A stretch of DNA of 64,000 bases, taken from PALSA-612 sp963755155. Lineage in GTDB: Bacteria; Actinomycetota; Thermoleophilia; Gaiellales; Gaiellaceae. How positions within the stretch are numbered: position 1 is the first letter of the stretch; every line of letters starts with the position of its first letter. Position numbers and translations under genes: made by a program. Under the pieces are notes generated by a model, which saw only the letters and a list, made by a program, of their open reading frames with translations, ran no database searches and was not told the DNA's origin. Below, piece after piece: positions 8,272-19,094 of the stretch. The stretch covers positions 1-64,000 of the forward strand of contig CAVWIV010000013.1 of assembly GCA_963755155.1 (NCBI GenBank), written 5' to 3'.

Positions 8272-8681
8272 CCGGCGGCCCAGCGTTCCGTCGAGAGGAA
8301 GAAGCCGTGCCCGGTGCGGTTCGTGCAGCTGAGGCCGATGAGCAACGAGAGGCACGTGAACGGCCCGCGCTTCCAGACGCTGCCGTACTTCAGCACCGGC
8401 GCCTTCGCGTCGTACACAGTGTCGCCTGCGCAGGTCGGCCCCGCCTTACCGCGGCCCATGGAGACGCCGACCCAGTCGTTGTCGCACTTGCCGCGAGGCC
8501 TCGGCTTGAGCCCGGAGAAGATGTCGCAGCGGAGCGTCACCGGCCCGAAGCCCGTGAAGTACCCGCACGCGATGTTCTTCGAAGGCATGCGGAAGGTCAC
8601 GATCACGCTCTCTCGCGCTTGCGAGAGCCCCGTGAAGGCAGCGGCCGCGACGATGACAACGAGTGCCAAGGCGATCCGCAC
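8268..8681 (-). CDS. Small secreted protein, DUF6636-like
   Basis: 137 residues: a signal peptide (VRIALALVVIVAAAAFTGLSQA) then a Cys-rich domain with FRMPSKNIACGYF, LRCDIF, GKCDND, TCAGDTVY, FTCLSL and LSCTNRTGHGFFLS. The spacing of Cys, Trp and the terminal TGHGF motif resembles the DUF6636 proteins of actinobacteria, whose function is unknown; six cysteines suggest disulfides. The GTG start at 8681 is preferred because a CATAAT box sits seven bases upstream and the signal peptide starts exactly there; the longer frame adds unrelated sequence. Confidence 0.75.
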   Translation of the reverse strand: MRIALALVVIVAAAAFTGLSQARESVIVTFRMPSKNIACGYFTGFGPVTLRCDIFSGLKPRPRGKCDNDWVGVSMGRGKAGPTCAGDTVYDAKAPVLKYGSVWKRGPFTCLSLLIGLSCTNRTGHGFFLSTERWAAG

Positions 8682-8694
8682 GCGCCCGATTATG
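8679..8694 (-). promoter_or_regulatory. Leaderless promoter of the small secreted protein
   Basis: CATAAT (8694 down to 8689), seven bases, then GTG at 8681-8679 on the minus strand. Confidence 0.55.
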
Positions 8695-8728
8695 CAGGAA
8701 GCCCGCGGCGGCGCACGAAATCGCATCC

Positions 8729-10898
8729 ATGGCGCGCAAGAAGCGTCCCTCGAGGCTGCGTCCGAAGACGCCGTCGCGCGTCCGCCGACGCAAGAAGAAG
8801 AAGTCGGGCGCGCGTAGCCATCACTACGCCGAGCTGGCCGGGCTCGCGCTCGTCGCATTCGGCGTGTTTCTCGCCGCGGTCCTCTATGGAGGATGGAACG
8901 CCGGCGTCGTCGGCGGCCGGCTGACGTCCGGCCTCGAGGAGCTCGTCGGCGCCGCCGTCTACGTGATTCCGCTCGCGTGCGTGAGCGTCGGCGGGCTCGC
9001 CCTCGTGCGGAGCCGGCTCATCGACGTACGACCCTTCCGCCTCGGGCTCGCAATCACGTCGCTCGGCCTGCTGCTCATGCTCGGAGACGCGCACGGCGGC
9101 CAGCTGGGGACCTGGCTGGAACAGGCCTTCGCCTGGCTGCTCGGCTCTACCGGCGTCCTCATCCTCGGCGCGTTCACGCTGCTCGCCGGGCTGCTCCTGC
9201 TCACGGGCGCGTCGGTGGGCGCGATCGTCCGCCGCTCCCACGGCGCCGTGCAGAACGTGCGCCGCAGAGCGAGCGAGCGGCGAGAGCCGCAGCTCGCCGA
9301 CGTGATCCCGCTCGAGGCGGCGCGCGGTCCCGCGCCGCCTCTCGTCGACGGCGTCCACGACTACCCGGATCTCACGGAGACAGCTGTCGAGGCTGATCGA
9401 GCACGAGCCGGAAGCAGGCTGGGAGGACACACAGACGTCGCTCTTCGACCCGGCCGAGGCCTCCTCCGAGGCATATCGCCTTCCCGACCGCGCCGTCCTC
9501 CGGCGTTCGGTCGCCACGGGCAAGGCCACGGCCGAACAGAGCACGCACATCGCGGAGACGCTCGTCGCGGCCCTCGCGAACTTCGGGGTCGACGCTACCG
9601 TCGTCGGCGAGATCTCGGGACCGCGCGTCACCCGCTACGAGCTTCAGCTGGCGCCAGGGACCAAGGTCGCGAAGGTCGCCGCGCTCAAGGACGACCTCTC
9701 GTACGCGCTCGCCACGACGGAGATCCGCATCCTCGCGCCGATCCCGGGCAAGCAGGCCGTGGGAGTGGAGGTCCCCAACGTCTCCCCGAACCTCGTGACG
9801 CTGGGAGACGTCTTCGACGACCTGCCGCAAGCCGCCAGCCCGCTCTCCGTCTGGCTAGGCAAGGACATCTCCGGCAACGCGATCTGGACCGACCTCTCTC
9901 GGATGCCGCACATCCTCATCGCCGGCACGACGGGCTCGGGCAAGTCGGGCTGCATCAACACGATCCTCACGTCGATCCTTCTGCGCGCGACGCCCGACGA
10001 GGTGCGGATGATCCTCGTCGACCCGAAGCGAATCGAGCTCGGCTACTACGAGTCGATCCCGCACCTGCTCACGCCGGTCGTCTCCAGCCCGAAGCAAGCC
10101 GCCGCCGCGCTCACGAACGTCGTAGGTGAGATGGAGCGGCGCTACGAGCGCATGTCGCTCTTCCGCGCCCGCAGCCTGCCGGAGATGAACCGCGCGCTGC
10201 GCTCGCGGGGCGAGGCGCCGCTGCCGTACCTGCTCCTCGTCATCGACGAGCTGGCCGACCTCATGATGATCTCGCCTCAGGACGTGGAGGACTCCGTCAT
10301 CCGGCTGGCGCAGAAGTCGCGCGCCGTCGGCATCCACCTCGTGCTCGCGACGCAGCGTCCCTCCGTCGACGTGATCACCGGGATGATCAAGGCGAACGTG
10401 CCGAGCCGCATCGCGTTCGCGGTGTCGAGCCAGACCGACTCGCGCGTCATCCTCGACCAGGCGGGCGCCGAGACCCTGCTCGGCCAGGGGGACATGCTCT
10501 TCAAGCCGCTCGGCACGTCCCGCCTCCAGCGCCTCCAGGGCGCGTACGTGACCGAGGAAGAGGTCGCGCTCGTCGTCGAGCAGTGCCGCTCGCAACGCGC
10601 GCAGGAACTCGACGAGTCGCTGCTCGTCGCGCCCGAGCGCGAGCCCGACGAAGACGCCGCCGACGGCGACTTCGACCCCGACGAGGACCCGTTGCTCGAG
10701 AAGGCGATCGAGGTCGTCCTCCAGACCCAGACGGCGTCGGTATCGCTGCTGCAGCGTCGCCTCCGCGTCGGCTACACCCGCGCCGGCCGCCTCATCGACA
10801 TGCTCGAGCGCCGCGGGATCATCTCCGGCTACGAGGGGTCGAAGCCGCGCCGGGTGCTCACCGGCTCGTCGGACCTCGACTCCGCCTCGAGCCTCTAG
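8729..10898 (+). CDS. ftsK: DNA translocase FtsK/SpoIIIE, frameshifted in the linker
   Basis: FtsK pumps chromosome ends through the closing septum. A basic N-terminus (ARKKRPSRLRPKT) is followed by about four membrane segments (residues ~30-180). The motor domain has the alpha part (VTRYELQLAPGTKVAKV), Walker A GTTGSGKS, Walker B LLLVIDELADL and RPSVDVITG. The C-terminus is the gamma winged helix (LLEKAIEVVLQTQTASVSLLQ ... GRLIDMLERRGII). The frame changes once between about 9363 and 9420, in the poorly conserved linker; both halves are otherwise intact, giving about 722 residues after a one-base correction. This is probably an assembly indel because the gene should be essential or nearly so. 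Confidence 0.92.
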
Positions 10899-10934
10899 TG
10901 CCCAAACGTTAGTTCCCTGGTAGTCGCCGCCAAC

Positions 10935-10960
10935 TTCGGGTTACGATCAGGCGTCTAACT
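10935..10960 (+). promoter_or_regulatory. Promoter region and leader of the BMP importer gene
   Basis: Between ftsK and the importer, TTACGAT around 10940-10946 is a -10 candidate about 47 bases upstream of the GTG at 10994. A strong Shine-Dalgarno (GGGAGGG) precedes the start. Unlike most neighbours, this gene has a conventional leader. Confidence 0.45.
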
Positions 10961-10993
10961 AGGTCGGCAATCGACCGGATCAAGGGAGGGCAA

Positions 10994-12034
10994 GTGAAGA
11001 AATCTCGCAGAATGGCCGGCTCGGTCGGCGTGCTCGCTGCTGTCGCCGTTGCCGCGTCCGCGCTCATCGTCACGAGCGTCAGCTCGGCGGCTCCGAGCCA
11101 GAGCAAGTTCCTGGCGGGGGTGGTCTCCGACGTCGGCCGCTTCAACGACAAGGGCTTCAACCAGCTTTCGCTCCAAGGTTGCAAGTCCGGCGCAAGGAAG
11201 GCTGGCGGGACGTGTCGCGCGTTCGAGTCACGCTCGACGGGCGACTACATCCCGAACTTCACGAAGCTCGTCAGAGCCAACGCGAACATCTCCATCGCAA
11301 CGGGCTTCCTGCTCGCTACAACGACGGCGCAGATCTCGAATAAGTTCAAGAACGACCACTTCGCGATCGTCGACTACTCCGTGTTTGCGCCTCCGTTCTT
11401 CACCCAGGCCGGCAAGCCGCTGTCCAAGAACGTCCTCGGGCTCACGTTCGCGACGAACGAGAACAGCTACATGATCGGCTGTCTCGCTGCCTTGATGGCG
11501 AAGCGTGCTGGCGGCAAAACTATCAGCGCCACGGGCGGCATCGCCATCCCGACGGTCACGATCTTCATCGCGGCCTACGCCGCCGGTGCCAGGAAGTGCG
11601 TCAAGGGAACGAGAGTCATCTTCGACTACTCGCAGGACTTCGTCGACCAGGCGAAGTGCAAGGAGCTCGCTCTGAATCACATCGACGCCGGCTCGAAGGT
11701 CGAGTTCGCAGTCGCGGGTAACTGCGGTCTCGGCGCCCTTGACGCCGCCAAGGAAGCGAAGATCTGGGGCGTCGGGGTCGACAAGGACCAGTCCTTCCTC
11801 GGTCCGCACATCCTGACGAGCGCCGTGAAGCGTGTCGACCGTGCGGTCGAGGCGGCCATCATCTCCGAAGACCTCGGCCTCTTCAAAGGCGGCACGGACC
11901 TGAAGTTCAACCTCAAGAACAACGGCGTCGCCGTCGGCAAGATCAGCCCGAAGGTGCCGCGGGCGTACGTCAAGAGAATGAACGCGCTCGGCGCGCAGAT
12001 CATCGCTGGCAAGATCAAGCCGCCGGTGAAGTAA
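10994..12034 (+). CDS. BMP-family ABC transporter substrate-binding protein (nucleoside-type)
   Basis: 346-residue periplasmic-type binding protein of the BMP (basic membrane protein, PF02608) family, which usually binds nucleosides. It has a signal peptide (MAGSVGVLAAVAVAASAL...), then AGVVSDVGRFNDKGFNQLS, the characteristic BMP opening, and IWGVGVDKDQSFLGPHILTS near the C-terminus. No lipobox cysteine follows the signal peptide (VSSAAPS), unusual for the family, so membrane anchoring is unclear. GTG is set by the GGGAGGG ribosome site. A terminator follows at 12052, then the ATPase and permeases. Ligand assignment is by family only. Confidence 0.9.
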   Translation: MKKSRRMAGSVGVLAAVAVAASALIVTSVSSAAPSQSKFLAGVVSDVGRFNDKGFNQLSLQGCKSGARKAGGTCRAFESRSTGDYIPNFTKLVRANANISIATGFLLATTTAQISNKFKNDHFAIVDYSVFAPPFFTQAGKPLSKNVLGLTFATNENSYMIGCLAALMAKRAGGKTISATGGIAIPTVTIFIAAYAAGARKCVKGTRVIFDYSQDFVDQAKCKELALNHIDAGSKVEFAVAGNCGLGALDAAKEAKIWGVGVDKDQSFLGPHILTSAVKRVDRAVEAAIISEDLGLFKGGTDLKFNLKNNGVAVGKISPKVPRAYVKRMNALGAQIIAGKIKPPVK

Positions 12035-12051
12035 CAAGAGCCATACAGAAG

Positions 12052-12090
12052 ACGAGGGCGGGTCCGAACAGCCCGCCCTCGTTTCTCTCC
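12052..12090 (+). terminator. Rho-independent-like terminator after the BMP gene
   Basis: Perfect 11-bp stem ACGAGGGCGGG (12052-12062) / CCCGCCCTCGT (12072-12082) with a nine-base loop, followed by TTCTCTCC. It separates the abundant binding protein from the transporter genes, a common way to lower expression of the membrane components. Confidence 0.8.
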
Positions 12091-12113
12091 CGAAGCCAAC
12101 ATTCCCGAGGCCA

Positions 12114-12125
12114 TAGAATCGGCGC

Positions 12126-12128
<3 letters not shown>
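12114..12128 (+). promoter_or_regulatory. Leaderless promoter of the ABC ATPase operon
   Basis: TAGAAT at 12114-12119, six bases, then GTG at 12126. It restarts transcription after the terminator. Confidence 0.6.
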
Positions 12129-13657
<1,529 letters not shown>

Positions 13658-13661
<4 letters not shown>

Positions 13662-14929
13662 GCACGGAGCCGACTGTCCAGCAGCCGGGGCTACCCGAGG
13701 GCGAGCCGACCACGCACGCAGCTCGCTTCGACCGCTGGCAGCGGGCGGGCAGCTGGGTGGCGCCCGTGCTGACAGCCCTCGTCGCGTTTCTCGCCGGCGG
13801 CCTCGTCGTCCTTGCCACGGGCCACAGCCCCATCAAGGTCTACCAGGGCATCTGGGAAGGAACCGGTCTCGAGTGGTTCTTCCAGGTGGGCTCGTACGAG
13901 GTGGGGCTCCCGTTCTCGGATGCAAAGGTCTGGTTCCCGTGGAACGTGAACGACATCGACTCGATCGCGGCCACGAACCTCCAGCAGACGCTCATCCTCT
14001 GGACGACGCTCGTGCTCACCGGCCTGGCCGTCGCCTTCGCCTTCCGGTGCGGCCTCTTCAACATCGGCGGCCAGGGCCAGTACTTCGTCGGCGCGTACTT
14101 CGCGATCTGGATCGGCTCGTCGTTCGGGGAGATGAACAGCTTCGTTCACATCACGTTCGCAATCGTCGCCGCCGCGCTGGCCGGAGCGGCATGGGCGGGT
14201 ATCGCGGGAATCCTCAAGGCCACCGTTGGGGCGCACGAGGTGATCACGACGATCATGCTCAACTGGATCGCCTACTACGTCGGCCTCTACCTCTTCGGCC
14301 AGGGCGGGCCGCTCCAGAACACCGAGCAGGTCTTCAGCCCCACCTCGAGCGCCGTCGCGGAGTCCGCTCGGCTCCCCGTCTTCTGGGGGGACCCGATCCT
14401 CCAGGGCCTCCACATCGGGATGTTCATTGCCCTCGCGGCGCTCGTCTCTTTCTGGATCATCATCAACAGGACGACACTCGGCTACGAGGTCCGGGCAGTT
14501 GGCTTCAACCCCGAGGCCGCGCGCTACGGAGGCATCTCCGTCGCGCGGAATTACTTCCTCGCGATGGCCATCTCGGGCATGTTCGCCGGGCTCGCGGGCG
14601 CGATCGACATGCTCGGCTGGCGCTTCTCGATCGGCTTCTCGGACATCCAGTCCTCCGCAATCGGGTTCGTGGGCATCGCGGTCGCGCTGCTCGGCCGTAA
14701 CACCGCGCTCGGCGTCGCGCTCTCGGCGCTCGTGTTCGCGGCCCTCGTGAACGGCACGGCCTCGCGGAACATCCCACCTGAGGCCTTCGACATCCCCGAG
14801 CAGGCGGGGAACCTCTCACTCACGATCCAGGCGCTCGTGCTGCTCTTCATCGGGGCCGACATCGTGATCCTCTGGCTCTGGGCGAAGAGCGGCCAGAAGC
14901 TCGGCGTCGGCAAGGGATCGCCGTTGTGA
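13658..14929 (+). CDS. ABC transporter permease (BPD_transp_2, YufP-like)
   Basis: 423-residue membrane permease of the branched-chain/sugar/nucleoside class. A cytoplasmic N-terminus precedes about nine or ten hydrophobic segments; conserved pieces are FNIGGQGQYFVGAY, KATVGAHEVITTIMLNWIA and GFNPEAARYGGISV. It couples to the second permease by another GTGA overlap. Together with 12126 and 14926 it forms the importer channel. Confidence 0.92.
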
Positions 14930-16156
14930 GCGTAAACGTCGGCACCGTCGAACGAGGACGCCTCGCGGACCTCGTCCGGCCGAGCTACCTCGCGTGGACC
15001 GGCATTGGCCTGGGTGTCGTCGCGTTCTGGCTGGCGCTGCCCCCGGTCACGGCGAGGACACCGCTCGTACCGCTCGCGGTGGGTGGATTGGGCATCGCTG
15101 CAGGCCTCTGGGCGCGCCACCTCGGTGCCAGCCGCCGTCTCGCGTGGGGCGCCGTCGCTGCGGCCGCGCTCGGCATCGGCCTCGGCTGGCTTGCGACCCG
15201 GTCGGAAGTGACGTCGCTCGAGCAGGCATTCGTCTGGTCGGCGCTGATCGCGGCGACGTTCCGGGCGGCAACGCCGCTGACGTTCGCCGCCCTGGGCGGC
15301 ATCTTCTCGGAGCGCAGCGGGGTCGTGAACATCGGGCTCGAGGGCATGCTGCTGATGGGGGCGTTCTTCGGCTTTCTCGGCGCCGACAAGCTCGGCGATT
15401 GGTGGTGGGGCATCCTCGCAGGAGTCATCGCCGGTGCGCTTCTGGCACTCGTGCACGCGTTCATCTCCATTCACCTCCGAGCCGATCAGATCGTGAGCGG
15501 CACAGCCGTCAACTTTCTCGCCCTCGGCATCACGGGCTACTTCTTCATCGAGGTCTACACCGACCAGGGCACGCCGGGGGACATCTCGACGATTCCCTCG
15601 GTCTCGTTCGCCTGGCTTGGCATCCCCGACGGCTCGTTCGTCGACAAGGCGTTCGGAGACTGGCACCTCCTGATCTGGGTTGCGCTCGCGTTCGTCCTGA
15701 TCTCGCACTTCGCGCTCTTTCGCACGTCGATCGGCCTTCGTCTCGCGCTCGGTTGGCGAGCACCCGAAGGCCGCTGACACTGTCGGCATCTCCGTGTACG
15801 GCGTCCGCTACGCGGCGGTCATTCTCTCCGGCGCGCTCGCGGGCATGGGTGGCGTCTACCTCTCAAACGGCATCACGCACTCGTTCTCGGAGAACATGAC
15901 CGCGGGCCGCGGGTTCATCGCGCTCGCAGCGGTGATCTTCGGACGATGGCGGCCGTTTGGGGCGTTTGCCGCGTGCCTGCTTTTCGGCTTCACGGAAGCG
16001 CTCGCGCTGCGGCTGCCGGGGGCCTATGGCTCTGACGCGGCCTGGACGACGCTCTTCCGCGGCCTCCCGTACGTCGTGACGCTGGTCGTCGTCGCCGGAG
16101 TCGTCGGACGCTCCGTCCCGCCCGCCGCTGTCGGCCGGCCATACGTCAAACAGTGA
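14926..16156 (+). CDS. ABC transporter permease (YufQ-like), frameshifted
   Basis: Second permease of the nucleoside-type importer. The first part to about 15750 has several membrane segments and FSERSGVVNIGLEGMLLMGA and HLRADQIVSGTAVNFLALG. The frame breaks in GLRLALG near 15751-15756 and resumes as EHPKAADTVGISVYGVRYAA to the stop at 16156. Dropping one base of the TT in GGTTGG restores a continuous reading of 409 residues with the expected family motif across the junction. This is probably an assembly indel. The start overlaps the previous gene (GTGA). Confidence 0.88.
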
Positions 16157-16503
16157 CCGCGATGGAACTGCCGCAGGCGCGGAACCCGCGAGCTAACGCG
16201 TCGCTCATCGTGGGGCTCGCAGCGGTCGCGATCGTTCCCGTCGCCATCGTCGCCTCACGCTTCTTCGACGAGCTGACGCTCGTCCGGGCGTGCGCGTCCG
16301 CCGTGCTCGCGGCGGCTCTCGGCTTCTTCGCGATCGCCCTCGCCCGCCGCGGCCGGGAGACCGCGCAACGAACCCTCGGGCGAAGCGGCGGAGAGAGCGC
16401 CGCTCGCGTCGGCCGCTGGCTCGGGCTGATCGCGATCTGGCTCGCTGCCACCACAGGCCTGGCGGTCGCCTTCTACGGCCTGCTCACCCTCTTCGCGGAC
16501 TGA
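16153..16503 (+). CDS. Small membrane protein of the importer operon
   Basis: 116 residues, with three hydrophobic stretches (SLIVGLAAVAIVPVAIVAS, AVLAAALGFFAIALA, LGLIAIWLAATTGLAVAFY) and a basic loop. I do not recognise a family beyond DUF4190-like topology. It is coupled to the permease by a GTGA overlap; ATG at 16162 is an alternative start. A role in the importer is possible only by position. Confidence 0.65.
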   Translation: MTAMELPQARNPRANASLIVGLAAVAIVPVAIVASRFFDELTLVRACASAVLAAALGFFAIALARRGRETAQRTLGRSGGESAARVGRWLGLIAIWLAATTGLAVAFYGLLTLFAD

Positions 16504-16549
16504 GCGCCGCGTCCAGCGGCCCGGTCTCGTAGAATCCCGGGCGGCCCAG

Positions 16550-17263
16550 ATGTTCGAGATCGGTCCCAGCCTTCGGGAAGCGCGCCTGCACAAGGGCGTC
16601 GAGATCCCCGACGCCGAGCGCGCGACGAAGATTCGCGCGAAGTACCTGCGCGCGCTCGAGACCGAGAGCTTCGAGGTCCTACCAGGCCAGGCGTACATCA
16701 AGAGCTTCCTCCGCTCCTACGCGGACTATCTCGGCCTCGACGGCCAGCTCTTCGTGGACGAGTACACCTCGCGGTTCTGGGTCGACGAGGAGCCGGGCCC
16801 CGTCCGGACGCGACGCATTCGCATCAGGGAGCACCATCACAGGCGCGCCGAACGGCGCATGGTCGGGCTCACCGTCGTCGGCATCGGCGTCGTCACGGCC
16901 CTCGTCATCGCCGCCTGGAACTACGGCGGCGGAGGCACGACGCCGGCGAGCATCCCGAACCTCACGCCCGCGGTGCAGCCGCACGTCCAGCAGAACCAGG
17001 CCGTCTTCGTCGCCAGGGCCGCCACGGGCGCCTCGCTGCTCGAGGTGCGAAAGGGCGGCGTCACGGGAGACGTCCTCTTCCAGGGAACGCTCGAGCAGGG
17101 CGAGAAGCAGCGCTTCGTGGCAAAGCGCCTCTGGCTGAACGTCGGCACGCCCGAGAACCTCATCGTCACGCTCGGCGGACGGCCGGCGTCGCTGGGAGCA
17201 GGCTGTCCCCAGGTCGTGACCGTGACGCGCAAGCAAGTGACGTCCGTTTCCAGCTGCAACTGA
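16550..17263 (+). CDS. RodZ-like membrane-anchored helix-turn-helix protein
   Basis: 237 residues. The N-terminal RodZ-type HTH domain reads IGPSLREARLHKGVEI ... KYLRALETESFEVLPGQAY, followed by SFLRSYADYLGLD. There is a basic stretch (RTRRIRIREHHHRRAERR), one membrane segment (MVGLTVVGIGVVTALVIAA) and an extracellular beta domain like DUF4115 (FVARAATGASLLEVRKGG ... LNVGTPENLIVTLGG). RodZ links MreB to wall synthesis in rods; many actinobacterial homologues lack MreB, so the role here is open. TAGAAT lies 14 bases upstream of the ATG. It directly precedes cinA, a frequent neighbour. Confidence 0.85.
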   Translation: MFEIGPSLREARLHKGVEIPDAERATKIRAKYLRALETESFEVLPGQAYIKSFLRSYADYLGLDGQLFVDEYTSRFWVDEEPGPVRTRRIRIREHHHRRAERRMVGLTVVGIGVVTALVIAAWNYGGGGTTPASIPNLTPAVQPHVQQNQAVFVARAATGASLLEVRKGGVTGDVLFQGTLEQGEKQRFVAKRLWLNVGTPENLIVTLGGRPASLGAGCPQVVTVTRKQVTSVSSCN

Positions 17264-17268
17264 GGGGC

Positions 17269-18540
17269 GTGGCGCGACCCAGGGTCGCGATCGTCGCCAC
17301 GGGCTCCGAGCTCGTGCGTGGAGACCGCCACGACCGCAACGGGCCGTTCCTCGCGCACGCGACGCTTGCGCTCGGCCTCGATCCCACGCGCATCACGGTC
17401 GTCGGCGACTCGCCGGACGACCTCGAAGCGGCGCTCCGCGACGCGTTCAGCGCGGATCTCTGCATCGTGTCCGGGGGCCTGGGGCCGACCCACGACGACC
17501 GCACGGTAGAGCTGGTCGCGCGGGCCGCCGACCTCGGTCTCCTTGTCGACAAGGGCCTCGAGGCCGAGATCGAGGCCGTCTCGCGGTCGTTCGCGGAACG
17601 CCTCGGCAGGCCGTATGCCGACTTCGCGCACGGAGTACGGAAGCAGGCGACCCTGCCCGAGGGCGCGATCTCCATCGGCCTGGCGGGCACGGCGCCGGGA
17701 TTCGTGCTGAAGACCGAGCCCGCGGCCGTGGTCGTGCTCCCGGGCCCTCCAGGGGAGCTCCAGCGGCTATGGCCTGCCGCGCTGGAGACCGCGCCCGTCC
17801 GCGCCGTTCTCGAGCGCGCCCGCCACCGCGAGCGGAAGACGCTTCGCCTCTACGGCGTGAGCGAGTCGTCGGTGGCCCGCACGTTGCACGAGGCAGGCGG
17901 CGACGGCGATGGCGTCGACGTGACCGTCTGCGCGCGTGACTTCGAGATCCACGTCGACGCGCTCGCAGAGCCCGGGGCGGAGCCGCGGGCGGAGGCGCTC
18001 CTCGGCGCCCTGCGCGCCGAGCACGAGCGGCACGTGTTCGCGGAGGACGACCGCCCGGTCGAGGACATGGTGCTCGCCCTCTGCCGGGCCCTCGGCTTGA
18101 CGCTCGTCACCGCGGAGTCCTGCACGGGCGGTCTCGTGGGCGAGCGGCTGACGAGCGTGGCGGGGGCAAGCGACGTCTACCTCGGCGGTGTCGTCGCGTA
18201 CGCCGACTCCGTAAAGGAAAGCCAGCTCGGCGTCTCCGGCGACCTCCTGCGCGAGCATGGGGCCGTCTCGGCGGAGGCGGCGGCCGCGATGGCTCGCGGT
18301 GCGCGCGAGCGGCTCGGGGCCGACGTCGGCCTCGCGGTCACCGGCGTCGCCGGGCCGGGGGGCGGAACGCCCGAAAAGCCCGTGGGTCTCGTCTTCATCC
18401 ATGCGGACGCTCCGCACGCGAGCCGCGGCGGGGAGTTCAGCTATCCGGGCGATCGCGACTCGATTCGCCGGCGCGCGGCTGTGGCGGTGCTGCACCTGGC
18501 GCGACGAGTGTTGTCACAGAACCGGCACGAATCCGCGTGA
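17269..18540 (+). CDS. cinA: CinA-family nicotinamide-nucleotide amidohydrolase
   Basis: 423 residues with the two classic domains. The N-terminal MoCF-like/COG1058 domain has ATGSELVRGDRHDRNG and SGGLGPTHDD. The C-terminal amidase domain (~residues 265-415) has TAESCTGGLVGERLTSVAGAS, VVAYADSVK and VTGVAGPGGGTPEKPVG. It deamidates NMN (PncC activity) and hydrolyses ADP-ribose. GTG start, five bases after the RodZ-like gene. It lies in the classic cinA-thpR-recA order. Confidence 0.95.
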   Translation: MARPRVAIVATGSELVRGDRHDRNGPFLAHATLALGLDPTRITVVGDSPDDLEAALRDAFSADLCIVSGGLGPTHDDRTVELVARAADLGLLVDKGLEAEIEAVSRSFAERLGRPYADFAHGVRKQATLPEGAISIGLAGTAPGFVLKTEPAAVVVLPGPPGELQRLWPAALETAPVRAVLERARHRERKTLRLYGVSESSVARTLHEAGGDGDGVDVTVCARDFEIHVDALAEPGAEPRAEALLGALRAEHERHVFAEDDRPVEDMVLALCRALGLTLVTAESCTGGLVGERLTSVAGASDVYLGGVVAYADSVKESQLGVSGDLLREHGAVSAEAAAAMARGARERLGADVGLAVTGVAGPGGGTPEKPVGLVFIHADAPHASRGGEFSYPGDRDSIRRRAAVAVLHLARRVLSQNRHESA

Positions 18541-18578
18541 CCTCGGCCGCTACGGTGGCGGCTCATGGACGTCTGCGC

Positions 18579-19094
18579 ATGTTCTGCGGCCTCATGCTCC
18601 CGGCGGACGTGCGGGATGCGATCGGCGACTGGCAACGCGACTCCCTCCCCGGTGATGCCCGGTTCGTCGAGCATCGCAACCTCCACGTCACGCTGGCCTT
18701 CCTCGGACATCGCCCAACCGAGGACGTAGGCCGTGTCGCAGAAGCGCTCGACGCATCGGCTCGCGCCCTCGCTGGGCCCATCGTCCTCAGCGCCTTGCGC
18801 TACAAGGAGACACGCAGCGTCGCCATGCTCGTCCTCACGGACGAGGAAGAGCGGGCTGGGCGGCTGGCACGCGACCTCCACGGGAGGCTGGAGCGCATCG
18901 GGGCCTACGAGCCGGAGAAACGGCCATGGCTCCCGCACGTCACGGTGCTGCGCTTTCGCTCTCCGCCCAAGCTCCGGCCGCCCCTGCCCGCTCTCACGCC
19001 GTTCAGTCCGTCCGAAGCCGCGGTCTACCATTCCGTGCTCGGGCGCGGTGGCGCGCGCTACGAAGTGTTGGAATCCGTTGCGTTAGGAGGCTGA
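18579..19094 (+). CDS. thpR: RNA 2',3'-cyclic phosphodiesterase (2H superfamily)
   Basis: 171 residues from ATG 18579 (MFCGLMLPADVRDAI is where family homology begins). A GTG at 18537 overlapping the cinA stop would add 14 residues. Two HxT motifs define the 2H fold: HVTLAFLG and HVTVLRF. The family opens 2',3'-cyclic phosphates on RNA ends. The stop shares a base with the recA start (TGATG), so recA translation is coupled. Confidence 0.9.
   Translation: MFCGLMLPADVRDAIGDWQRDSLPGDARFVEHRNLHVTLAFLGHRPTEDVGRVAEALDASARALAGPIVLSALRYKETRSVAMLVLTDEEERAGRLARDLHGRLERIGAYEPEKRPWLPHVTVLRFRSPPKLRPPLPALTPFSPSEAAVYHSVLGRGGARYEVLESVALGG

Noticed and set aside
9363..9420. ftsK split into two real genes
   Set aside because: Upstream of the second frame's Met at 9759 the frame is open and encodes the conserved FtsK alpha region back to about 9363.
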